From contig CAKRDK010000019.1 in assembly GCA_934309475.1 (NCBI GenBank), forward strand, positions 1-45,786: a stretch of DNA of 45,786 bases. The letters run 5' to 3'. Positions 8,217 to 14,325 of the stretch are shown here, in pieces. The notes under the pieces are model-generated. The model did not search any database. It was not told where the DNA came from and saw nothing but the letters and a program-made list of their open reading frames with translations. The translations under genes and the position numbers were made by a program. This DNA is from an uncultured Roseburia sp. (GTDB lineage Bacteria > Bacillota > Clostridia > Lachnospirales > Lachnospiraceae). How positions within the stretch are numbered: position 1 is the stretch's first letter; each line of letters starts with the position of its first letter.

Positions 8217-8941
8217 TATTTTTCTCCTCCTACACCAAAATCGGTATTTTCCATCAGAATATCAACCCGGTCATTGTCCGCGTAGCGTGGATAGACGTCC
8301 CGGCGGAATGTCTCGATGACACGTGGATCGGGCTTGATTTGCTTGGTGTTTGGCGTCATGATATTTACGCACACACGTTCAAAATAGGTAAGTCCTGTCT
8401 CAATATCGGCGGTCATGCTTTCCGCTGTCTGTCCCGGAATTCCCTGAAGCAGACAGACTTCGTCAAAATCGGCTGCAATCACGGCCGGATTTTCTTCCTC
8501 AATGCCTTTTACCAGATAACTTTCCCGGAAAAGAGCATCAAAGGTCTCGACACCGATTTTTACTTTGACGGTAACTCCGATTTTTTGAAAGCGCTCCCGA
8601 AGTGCCGGAATAGCACTCCGATGCATCCAATGACATTCAAAATGAAGTTCCGCAATCTTTTTATCGCGGCAGACTTCCTCAATCAGATGAAGCGTCTGCC
8701 CATCAAGATCAATGAAACTGCCGGAGTTAATCACCTCTAACTTGTGATAGATACCTGTAACCTGAAGTAACTGGCTGCGATTCAGGGCATAATTGGCTGC
8801 TTCGTCTTTTGACGAATCCAAATGATAATCGCAGAAGCGGCAGCGCCGCCAGACACAGCCGGAGCCACGAAGCATTACGATTTCCCGCGGATTTTTTTCA
8901 GTAATGACGGCGTAGCGGTTTGGGTCAAAATTTTCTGACAT
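8216..8941 (-). CDS. queL: Radical SAM protein, probable queuine lyase (QueL-like)
   Basis: This is a 241-aa protein. The cluster motif near the N-terminus, C29-x4-C34-x2-C37 (GSGCVWRRCRFCDYH), has one residue more than the usual CX3CX2C. Downstream blocks (INSGSFID, KIGVETFD, LLQGIPGQT) fit a radical SAM barrel. In Clostridioides difficile a radical SAM enzyme, QueL, converts queuine to preQ1 for salvage. The assignment here rests on the coupled yhhQ gene and the preQ1-type leader rather than on a diagnostic motif. The ATG at 8941 has GGAG upstream, and the longer frame to 9004 would run into the attenuator. A different YhhQ-linked radical SAM role remains possible. Confidence 0.7.
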   Translation of the reverse strand: MSENFDPNRYAVITEKNPREIVMLRGSGCVWRRCRFCDYHLDSSKDEAANYALNRSQLLQVTGIYHKLEVINSGSFIDLDGQTLHLIEEVCRDKKIAELHFECHWMHRSAIPALRERFQKIGVTVKVKIGVETFDALFRESYLVKGIEEENPAVIAADFDEVCLLQGIPGQTAESMTADIETGLTYFERVCVNIMTPNTKQIKPDPRVIETFRRDVYPRYADNDRVDILMENTDFGVGGEK

Positions 8942-9004
8942 AATAATCTCCGTTCTAAAGTATATATATTTTGCAAATCTGCGGTGTTTGGCACAAATTT
9001 GCAC

Positions 9005-9037
9005 AAAAAAAGACTACATTGTTATTGCCATGCAGTC
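9005..9037 (-). terminator. Attenuator terminator in the queuosine operon leader
   Basis: On the minus strand GACTGCAT (9037-9030) pairs with ATGTAGTC (9019-9012, one G-U pair) and runs into seven T residues (9011-9005). It lies between the riboswitch aptamer and the first gene, the expected position for ligand-controlled termination. Confidence 0.75.
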
Positions 9038-9078
9038 CTCATCCTATCAAAACAAAGTCATACCGGGTATGATTGTTT

Positions 9079-9118
9079 CCCTAGTTTTATTTAAAGACAG
9101 GATGGTCACGAACTGTCT
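9079..9118 (-). promoter_or_regulatory. Probable preQ1-I riboswitch aptamer
   Basis: On the minus strand a 6-bp stem AGACAG/CTGTCT (9118-9113 with 9100-9095) encloses a 12-nt loop beginning TTC and ending C (TTCGTGACCATC). An A-rich tail AAATAAAACTAGGG follows. Stem, 12-nt loop and AAAACTA tail match the layout of the preQ1-I aptamer of Bacillus subtilis queC. The pseudoknot pairing is not obvious by eye. A terminator and two queuosine-salvage genes lie downstream. The likely outcome is reduced expression when preQ1 is plentiful. Confidence 0.7.
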
Positions 9119-9153
9119 GTATAAAATTGTAATGGTCGTGTTGCAACTTTGCT

Positions 9154-9182
9154 ATTTTATCATGCGCCTTGTTGACATGCAA
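9154..9182 (-). promoter_or_regulatory. Promoter of the queuosine operon
   Basis: On the minus strand TTGCAT (9182-9177) and TAAAAT (9159-9154) are 17 bp apart. Transcription would begin near 9147 and include the whole aptamer. An alternative TTGCAA/TATACA pair (9146-9118) would start inside the aptamer stem and is less likely. Confidence 0.55.
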
Positions 9183-9300
9183 GCATTTTCTTTGGAAATA
9201 TAGAAGAAAAGGGAAGGAAACGGCGAACATGAGTGATTTTTTATACAAAAAATGTGTTATTTTATTATTAGTTAAAAGTGTTAAAAGAGGAGATATTCTT

Positions 9301-9465
9301 ATGGCAAATATTGAACGCATTTGGATGGAAAACTATAAAGATTTCATCGATTTGAAAGATTTCTGCAGCTTAGTGTCCGGCACAAATGAAAATGCTGAAG
9401 AAGAAATCGTACATCGTATGGATTCTTTATTAGCCGGTCATGTACTTACACTTAAGAGTGCATAA
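9301..9465 (+). CDS. Small acidic protein of unknown function
   Basis: This is a 54-aa soluble protein (MANIERIWMENYKDFIDLKD, then two acidic segments) with no recognised family. AAAAGAGGAG lies 8 nt before the ATG, and a strong terminator follows. These features support a real single gene. A longer version from ATG 9229, with a weaker ribosome site, is possible. Confidence 0.6.
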   Translation: MANIERIWMENYKDFIDLKDFCSLVSGTNENAEEEIVHRMDSLLAGHVLTLKSA

Positions 9466-9493
9466 GAAGTCACAATCGCAGAAATAATGGGAG

Positions 9494-9545
9494 AACACCT
9501 CACAGGAGACAGAAAGTAAAAAACTGTTTGCCGTGAGGTGTTTTT
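9494..9545 (+). terminator. Rho-independent terminator
   Basis: AACACCTCAC (9494-9503) pairs with GTGAGGTGTT (9533-9542) and is followed by T residues. Confidence 0.85.
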
Positions 9546-9564
9546 GTATTGAGAAATTTGCACG

Positions 9565-9593
9565 TTTCCAAGATGCAGACATTATTATATAAT
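9565..9593 (+). promoter_or_regulatory. Promoter of the ZIP transporter gene
   Basis: TTTCCA (9565-9570) and TATAAT (9588-9593) are 17 bp apart. A GTTAG half-site (9597-9601) follows, resembling one arm of the iron-operator palindrome found at feoA, but the second arm is poor. Confidence 0.55.
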
Positions 9594-9625
9594 GAAGTTA
9601 GTTTCAACAGACAGGAGGGATACTT

Positions 9626-10402
9626 ATGATAAGTGCAATTGGTTTGCTGATTCCTTTTCTGGGAACAACGCTTGGTGCCGCCTGCGTTTTCTTTGTGAAA
9701 AAGGATTTGAATATGTTACTGCAAAAGACGCTGCTGGGATTTGCATCCGGGGTTATGGTTGCAGCAAGTGTATGGTCGCTGCTGATTCCGTCGATGGAGA
9801 TTTGTGAAGATATGGGGAAACTTGCCTTCGTTCCGGCAAGTGTTGGATTTACATTAGGAATATTTTCATTGCTGTTGTTAGACCGCATTATCCCGCATTT
9901 GCATATGGATACTGAGAGGCCGGAGGGACTTCCGAGCCATTTAAAAAAAACAACAATGCTTGTCCTTGCCGTTACGCTTCATAACATCCCGGAAGGCATG
10001 GCGGTGGGTGTCACATTTGCAGGTTTCCTCTCCGGAAGCAGCAACATAACACTTGCGGGTGCGACCGCGCTTGCAGTTGGAATCGCGATTCAGAATTTTC
10101 CGGAAGGTGCAGTAATCTCACTTCCGCTGAAAAATGAATCAAAGAGCCGTTTTAAAGCCTTTCTCTACGGCGTGGCGTCTGGTGTCGTGGAGCCAATCGG
10201 CGCAGGAATCACGATATTGCTGACCGGTATTGTACTTCCACTGCTTCCATACTTATTAGCCTTTGCGGCGGGAGCAATGATCTATGTGGTGGTAGAAGAG
10301 CTGTTGCCGGAAGCATCTGCCGGGGAACACTCGAATCTTAGCACAATCGGATTTGCCGTAGGATTTCTACTGATGATGATTTTAGATGTTGCGCTTGGAT
10401 AG
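9626..10402 (+). CDS. ZIP family divalent metal transporter (ZupT/GufA-like)
   Basis: This is a 258-aa membrane protein with eight predicted helices. The two metal-site motifs of the family are clear: HNIPEGMAVG and, in the next helix, QNFPEGAVISLP. ZIP proteins bring Zn2+, Fe2+ or Mn2+ into the cytoplasm. GGAGGG lies about 7 nt before the ATG. The genes to the right are a DtxR-type metalloregulator and the Fe2+ uptake operon, so iron or manganese is a reasonable guess, but the sequence does not settle it. Confidence 0.9.
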   Translation: MISAIGLLIPFLGTTLGAACVFFVKKDLNMLLQKTLLGFASGVMVAASVWSLLIPSMEICEDMGKLAFVPASVGFTLGIFSLLLLDRIIPHLHMDTERPEGLPSHLKKTTMLVLAVTLHNIPEGMAVGVTFAGFLSGSSNITLAGATALAVGIAIQNFPEGAVISLPLKNESKSRFKAFLYGVASGVVEPIGAGITILLTGIVLPLLPYLLAFAAGAMIYVVVEELLPEASAGEHSNLSTIGFAVGFLLMMILDVALG

Positions 10403-10481
10403 AATACAATAAGTTTAATGCGTATTAAAAATATTAAATCGAACATGATTATAATAAGGATTATATTGACAAAACAGAACA

Positions 10482-10554
10482 AAAAAGAACAGCTAATGTA
10501 TAGACCGCCTATAATAGATAAGGGGAATGGCAGATACATTTTGCTGTTCTTTTT
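10482..10554. terminator. Long bipartite hairpin between convergent genes
   Basis: AAAAAGAACAGC (10482-10493) pairs perfectly with GCTGTTCTTTTT (10543-10554). Inside it AATGTAT (10495-10501) pairs with ATACATT (10534-10540), leaving a 32-nt terminal loop. A and T runs at the ends suit bidirectional termination between zip and the DtxR-type gene. The second stem and large loop are more elaborate than a plain terminator needs. Confidence 0.6.
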
Positions 10555-10577
10555 CAATGAAAATTGTCATTTGTTCC

Positions 10578-10943
10578 TTAAGCTTTATGCACATGCTTCT
10601 TAATAGCGTCAAAACTCTCTTTACTGATAACATGCTCCATCTTGCAGGCATCCTCAGATGCGATATCTTCCGGTACACCTAATTTTACAAGCCAGGAAGA
10701 GAGCAGTTCATGACGTTCGTAAATCATTTCAGCAATCTCTTTTCCAGAGTCGGTCAGATAGATAAATCCTGCATCTGTAACGGTAATATGTCCCTTCTCA
10801 CGAAGATTCTTCATTGCAATGCTGACACTTGATTTCTTAAAGCCAAGTTCTGCACATACATCAACAGAACGTACGACTGGCAATTTTTTGCTCAAAACTA
10901 AGATTGTCTCTAAATAATTTTCTGCAGATTCATTTACGCTCAT
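10578..10943 (-). CDS. DtxR/MntR family metal-dependent transcriptional regulator
   Basis: This is a 121-aa protein with an N-terminal winged helix (residues 5-65: SAENYLETILVLSKKL, CAELGFKKSSVSIAMKNLREKG) and a metal-binding dimerisation region (ERHELLSSWLVKLGVPEDIASEDACKMEH). The His, Glu and Cys/Met positions match primary metal ligands of MntR/IdeR. There is no SH3-like third domain, so it is MntR-sized. It is divergent from feoA and probably represses feo and flavodoxin when Fe2+ is replete. GAGGTG lies before the ATG. Confidence 0.88.
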   Translation of the reverse strand: MSVNESAENYLETILVLSKKLPVVRSVDVCAELGFKKSSVSIAMKNLREKGHITVTDAGFIYLTDSGKEIAEMIYERHELLSSWLVKLGVPEDIASEDACKMEHVISKESFDAIKKHVHKA

Positions 10944-11007
10944 TCTGTATTCACCTCGTTTTTCTTTTTCGAATAATTTTACGTCGGGGACGTATTAATT
11001 ACTTTCC

Positions 11008-11036
11008 ATTATAGCATAAAAAAAAGAATGATTCAA
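11008..11036 (-). promoter_or_regulatory. Promoter of the DtxR-type regulator
   Basis: On the minus strand TTGAAT (11036-11031) and TATAAT (11013-11008) have a 17-bp spacer. An inverted repeat AGAATG/CATTCT (11025-11043) overlaps the -35, and ACGTC/GACGT (10981-10993) lies in the leader. No feo-type operator was seen here. Confidence 0.7.
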
Positions 11037-11131
11037 ACATTCTATGCAAAAATTGTGTATAATGAAATTTTTTTTCATTGTCGCCTTTGGAATAAAATAG
11101 AAAAAAATAAGAAAAAACTATCACTCTGTTA

Positions 11132-11160
11132 TTGACATCTAAGAAAAGTTAGCATATACT
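11132..11160 (+). promoter_or_regulatory. feo operon promoter
   Basis: TTGACA (11132-11137) and TATACT (11155-11160) are separated by exactly 17 bp. The -10 box lies inside the operator palindrome, so a bound repressor would block RNA polymerase directly. Confidence 0.85.
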
Positions 11161-11166
11161 AACTTT
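11145..11166. promoter_or_regulatory. Iron-regulator operator at the feoA promoter
   Basis: This is a perfect palindrome, AAAGTTAG-N6-CTAACTTT, overlapping the -10 box. Its GTTAG/CTAAC arms resemble IdeR/DtxR operators. The same core with the same 6-bp spacing recurs at 11733-11748 and 16710-16727. Confidence 0.75.
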
Positions 11167-11236
11167 CGGAAGTGGTATGAAACACAATTACTTCCTATTT
11201 ACAAGTAAGTTTTTTGTAAGAAAGATGAGGTAGAGA

Positions 11237-11449
11237 ATGATGCCTTTAACAATGGTAAAAGAAGGAGAACCGAACGTGATTAAACGTGTCGGCGGAAAAG
11301 AAGAAGTAAAAAGATTTTTGGAGAATCTGGGCTTTGTTGTAGGCGGAACCGTCACAGTCGTATCCGAAATGGGTGGTAATGTGATTGTGAATGTGAAGGA
11401 TTCAAGGGTTGCCATCGGAAAAGATATGGCAAACAAAATCATGGTTTAG
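11237..11449 (+). CDS. feoA: FeoA family protein (first copy)
   Basis: This is a 70-aa cytoplasmic SH3-like protein. It contains IKRVGGKEEVKRFLENLGFVVG followed by a beta-rich half ending DSRVAIGKDMANKIMV, the usual FeoA fold. FeoA supports FeoB-mediated Fe2+ uptake, probably by binding FeoB. It is the first gene of a feoA-feoA-feoB operon, with a purine-rich ribosome site (GATGAGG) before the ATG. It differs clearly from the second copy, so the two probably have distinct roles. Confidence 0.9.
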   Translation: MMPLTMVKEGEPNVIKRVGGKEEVKRFLENLGFVVGGTVTVVSEMGGNVIVNVKDSRVAIGKDMANKIMV

Positions 11450-11494
11450 TTAGCAATATTATTTTTTATATAAAAGAAAGAAGGAGTAATTTTT

Positions 11495-11716
11495 ATGATG
11501 ACGTTGAAAGAAGTTGCCGTTGGCCAGACTGTCAAAGTCAAAAAGCTGACTGGCGAAGGTCCGGTAAAAAGAAGAATTATGGACATGGGTATTACAAAGG
11601 GAGTTGACATTTTCGTAAGAAAAGTTGCCCCGCTTGGTGATCCGATTGAAGTAACCGTAAGAGGTTATGAACTTTCACTGAGAAAAGCAGACGCCGAAAT
11701 GATTGAAGTAGAATAA
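11495..11716 (+). CDS. feoA: FeoA family protein (second copy)
   Basis: This is a 73-aa protein with the more canonical FeoA sequence: LTGEGPVKRRIMDMGITKGVDIFVRKVAPLGDPIEV and a closing LSLRKADAEMIEVE. AGAAGGAG precedes the ATG. It lies 45 nt after the first copy and about 100 nt before feoB. That gap contains a second operator-like palindrome and a hairpin. Confidence 0.93.
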   Translation: MMTLKEVAVGQTVKVKKLTGEGPVKRRIMDMGITKGVDIFVRKVAPLGDPIEVTVRGYELSLRKADAEMIEVE

Positions 11717-11732
11717 ATTTTTTTGGTTAATA

Positions 11733-11748
11733 GTTAGTTAACTCTAAC
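11733..11748. promoter_or_regulatory. Second GTTAG-N6-CTAAC site, upstream of feoB
   Basis: GTTAG (11733-11737) and CTAAC (11744-11748) have the same 6-bp spacing as at the feoA promoter. No good promoter is seen beside it, so it may be a secondary operator or roadblock site. Confidence 0.55.
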
Positions 11749-11767
11749 ATATGATAGAAAGAACAAA

Positions 11768-11799
11768 TTGACGATAGGTATTTCAAACCGTATCGTCAA
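11768..11799 (+). other. Hairpin in the feoA2-feoB gap
   Basis: TTGACGATA (11768-11776) pairs perfectly with TATCGTCAA (11791-11799). It is not followed by a T run, so it is not a terminator. It sits 20 nt before feoB and may set relative expression or mRNA stability. Confidence 0.6.
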
Positions 11800-11819
11800 A
11801 GAGAAAAGGAGTAAGGAAA

Positions 11820-13982
11820 ATGGCATTAAAAATTGCATTAGCAGGAAATCCTAACTGTGGTAAAACTACATTATTTAATGCGTTGACAGGTTCTAACCAG
11901 TTCGTTGGTAACTGGCCTGGTGTCACAGTTGAGAAAAAAGAAGGACGTTTGAAAGGAAATAAAGAGGTAACCATCATGGATTTACCGGGTATCTACTCTT
12001 TATCTCCATACACATTAGAGGAAGTCGTTGCAAGAAACTACCTGATTACAGAGAGACCGGACGCTATCTTGAATATCGTTGACGGTACCAACATCGAGAG
12101 AAACCTATATCTTTCCACCCAGTTAATGGAGCTTGGTATTCCGGTTGTTATGGCAGTTAACATGATGGATGTACTTGCAAAAACAGGCGACACCATCAAC
12201 ACAAAGAAATTAAGTGAGAAACTTGGCTGTGAAGTTGTTGAGATTTCCGCTTTAAAAGGAACCGGTATCAAGGAGGCCGCTGACAAGGCTGTTTCGGTTG
12301 CAATGTCCCAGAAGGCAACTCCACATGTACATGAGTTCGCACCGGAAGTAGAAGCTTCCATTCAGGCAGTTGCAGACAAACTTGGCTCAGGTGTTCCGGA
12401 AGAGCAGAAGAGATTCTTCGCAATCAAATTATTAGAAAAAGATGATAAAATTTCAACACAGTTAAAAACCGTACCGGATGTTACAAATGAGATTAAGACA
12501 TTAGAGGACGAGTTTGATGACGATACAGAAAGTATCATCACAAATGAAAGATACGTTTACATATCTTCCATTATTGGTGATTGCATCAGCAAAGCTGCTA
12601 AGAAAGAAAAATTAACAACTTCTGATAAGATTGATAAAATCGTAACAAACAGATGGCTTGCATTACCAATCTTTGCAGTTGTTATGTTTATTGTTTATTA
12701 TGTTTCTGTTACAACAGTTGGTTCTATTTTGACGGACTGGACGAACGATACATTGTTTGGGGAATGGATTGTTCCGGGTGCACAGAGCTTCTTTGAGAGT
12801 ATTGGCTGTGCAGACTGGCTGACAGGACTTATTGTTGACGGTGTTATCTCCGGTGTCGGTGCTGTTCTCGGTTTCGTTCCACAGATGTTAGTACTGTTCA
12901 TCTTCCTTGCTTTCTTAGAGAGCTGTGGATATATGGCACGTGTTGCTTTCATCATGGATCGTATTTTCCGTAAATTCGGACTTTCCGGAAAATCTTTCAT
13001 CCCGATGTTAATCGGTAGTGGATGTGGTGTTCCTGGTATTATGGCATCCAGAACAATTGAAAATGACCGTGATAGAAAAATGACAATCATGACAACAACA
13101 TTTGTTCCTTGTGGTGCAAAACTTCCAATCATCGCTATGATTGCAGGTGCATTCTTCGGAAACTCAGGATGGGTTTCAACAAGCTGTTACTTCGTTGGTA
13201 TCGCAGCAATCATTTGTTCCGGTATCATCTTAAAGAAAACAAAAATGTTCTCCGGTGAGCCAGCTCCATTCGTTATGGAACTTCCGGCATATCACTGGCC
13301 AACCGTATCTAACGTATTAAGAAGTATGTGGGAAAGAGGATGGTCCTTCATCAAAAAGGCAGGTACTATCATTCTTTTATCAACCATCGTATTATGGTTC
13401 TTAATGAGCTTTGGATGGGAAAGCGGCAGCTTCGGAATGGTGGAAGAATTAAACAATTCTATTCTTTCTTCTATCGGAAGTGCTATCGCTTGGATTTTTG
13501 CTCCTCTTGGATGGACACAGGCCGGCGAAGGCTGGAAGATGGCAGTTGCAGCCGTTACAGGTTTAATTGCAAAAGAGAATGTAGTTGCAACATTTGGTAT
13601 GTTGTATGGTTTTGGCGAAGTTGCAGAAGATGGTGCAGAAATCTGGGGCAATCTTGCAGCCGCAATGACACCAATCGCAGCTTACGGATTCTTAGTATTT
13701 AACTTATTATGTGCACCATGCTTCGCAGCTATGGGTGCTATCAAACGTGAAATGAACAACGCAAAATGGTTCTGGTTTGCAATTGGTTACCAGTGTGGAT
13801 TAGCTTACTTAGTATCTCTTTGCATCTACCAGATTGGTACATTAATTACAACAGGTGCATTCGGTGTTGGAACAGTAGTTGCATTTGTTATCATTATTGG
13901 ATTCCTCTACCTGTTATTCAGACCTTATAAAGAGAGCTCTTCCTTAAATTTTAATGGAAAAGCTGTTGCAGGCACAAAATAA
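11820..13982 (+). CDS. feoB: Ferrous iron transporter FeoB
   Basis: This is a 720-aa protein. The N-terminal G domain shows G1 GNPNCGKT (9-16), G3 DLPG (54-57), G4 NMMD (114-117) and G5 SALKGTG. A helical spacer follows (about 165-260), then the membrane part with the two Gate regions (about 390-450, including CGYMARVAFIMDR and GSGCGVPG; and the second about 560-680) characteristic of Fe2+ permeation. FeoB imports Fe2+ across the cytoplasmic membrane, the main ferrous route in anaerobes. The length is normal. AAAAGGAG precedes the ATG. Confidence 0.97.
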   Translation: MALKIALAGNPNCGKTTLFNALTGSNQFVGNWPGVTVEKKEGRLKGNKEVTIMDLPGIYSLSPYTLEEVVARNYLITERPDAILNIVDGTNIERNLYLSTQLMELGIPVVMAVNMMDVLAKTGDTINTKKLSEKLGCEVVEISALKGTGIKEAADKAVSVAMSQKATPHVHEFAPEVEASIQAVADKLGSGVPEEQKRFFAIKLLEKDDKISTQLKTVPDVTNEIKTLEDEFDDDTESIITNERYVYISSIIGDCISKAAKKEKLTTSDKIDKIVTNRWLALPIFAVVMFIVYYVSVTTVGSILTDWTNDTLFGEWIVPGAQSFFESIGCADWLTGLIVDGVISGVGAVLGFVPQMLVLFIFLAFLESCGYMARVAFIMDRIFRKFGLSGKSFIPMLIGSGCGVPGIMASRTIENDRDRKMTIMTTTFVPCGAKLPIIAMIAGAFFGNSGWVSTSCYFVGIAAIICSGIILKKTKMFSGEPAPFVMELPAYHWPTVSNVLRSMWERGWSFIKKAGTIILLSTIVLWFLMSFGWESGSFGMVEELNNSILSSIGSAIAWIFAPLGWTQAGEGWKMAVAAVTGLIAKENVVATFGMLYGFGEVAEDGAEIWGNLAAAMTPIAAYGFLVFNLLCAPCFAAMGAIKREMNNAKWFWFAIGYQCGLAYLVSLCIYQIGTLITTGAFGVGTVVAFVIIIGFLYLLFRPYKESSSLNFNGKAVAGTK

Positions 13983-14014
13983 GAGGCGGATTCTCATGGA
14001 AAGGAAGTAAGAAT

Positions 14015-14152
14015 ATGGGAACTTTCATTGTTGGAGCAGTGCTCCTTATCATTGTTGGACTAATCGTAAAAAGTATGGTACATGACAAGAAAAATGGAAA
14101 ATCAATACAGTGCGGAGGGGACTGCGGAAAATGTGGTGGATGCCATCATTAA
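14015..14152 (+). CDS. FeoB-associated Cys-rich membrane peptide
   Basis: This 45-aa peptide has one N-terminal membrane helix (residues 3-19) and a C-terminal cluster CGGDCGKCGGCHH (C33, C37, C40, C43, H44, H45). Small proteins of this type follow feoB in many Firmicutes (the FeoB-associated Cys-rich family) and may act like FeoC or bind iron or an Fe-S cluster. It starts 32 nt after feoB, with AAAGGAAG upstream. It would close the feo operon. Confidence 0.85.
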   Translation: MGTFIVGAVLLIIVGLIVKSMVHDKKNGKSIQCGGDCGKCGGCHH

Positions 14153-14222
14153 TCGCTGAACCGGACGTTTTGATGACGCATTCTTACATCTGAAGTTTCA
14201 AATTCGCAATAAATTGGAAAAA

Positions 14223-14255
14223 ATCTCTCAGTCAGCCGATTGAGAGGTTTTTTTT
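14223..14255 (+). terminator. feo operon terminator
   Basis: ATCTCTCA (14223-14230) pairs with TGAGAGGT (14241-14248), and the run continues into eight T residues. Confidence 0.9.
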
Positions 14256-14325
14256 ATAGCAAAAATTACCTATAAATGGTAAAATAGCTGTATTCGAAGA
14301 ATATGACAGATAGGTGGGTGGAGAC

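Noticed and set aside
8174..8740. 188-codon plus-strand open frame
   Set aside because: It is the antisense of the QueL-like gene and of the yhhQ start, with no ribosome site and no protein family.
12698..13132. 144-codon minus-strand open frame inside feoB
   Set aside because: It is an antisense shadow of the FeoB membrane domain with Pro/Thr-rich composition and no start signals.
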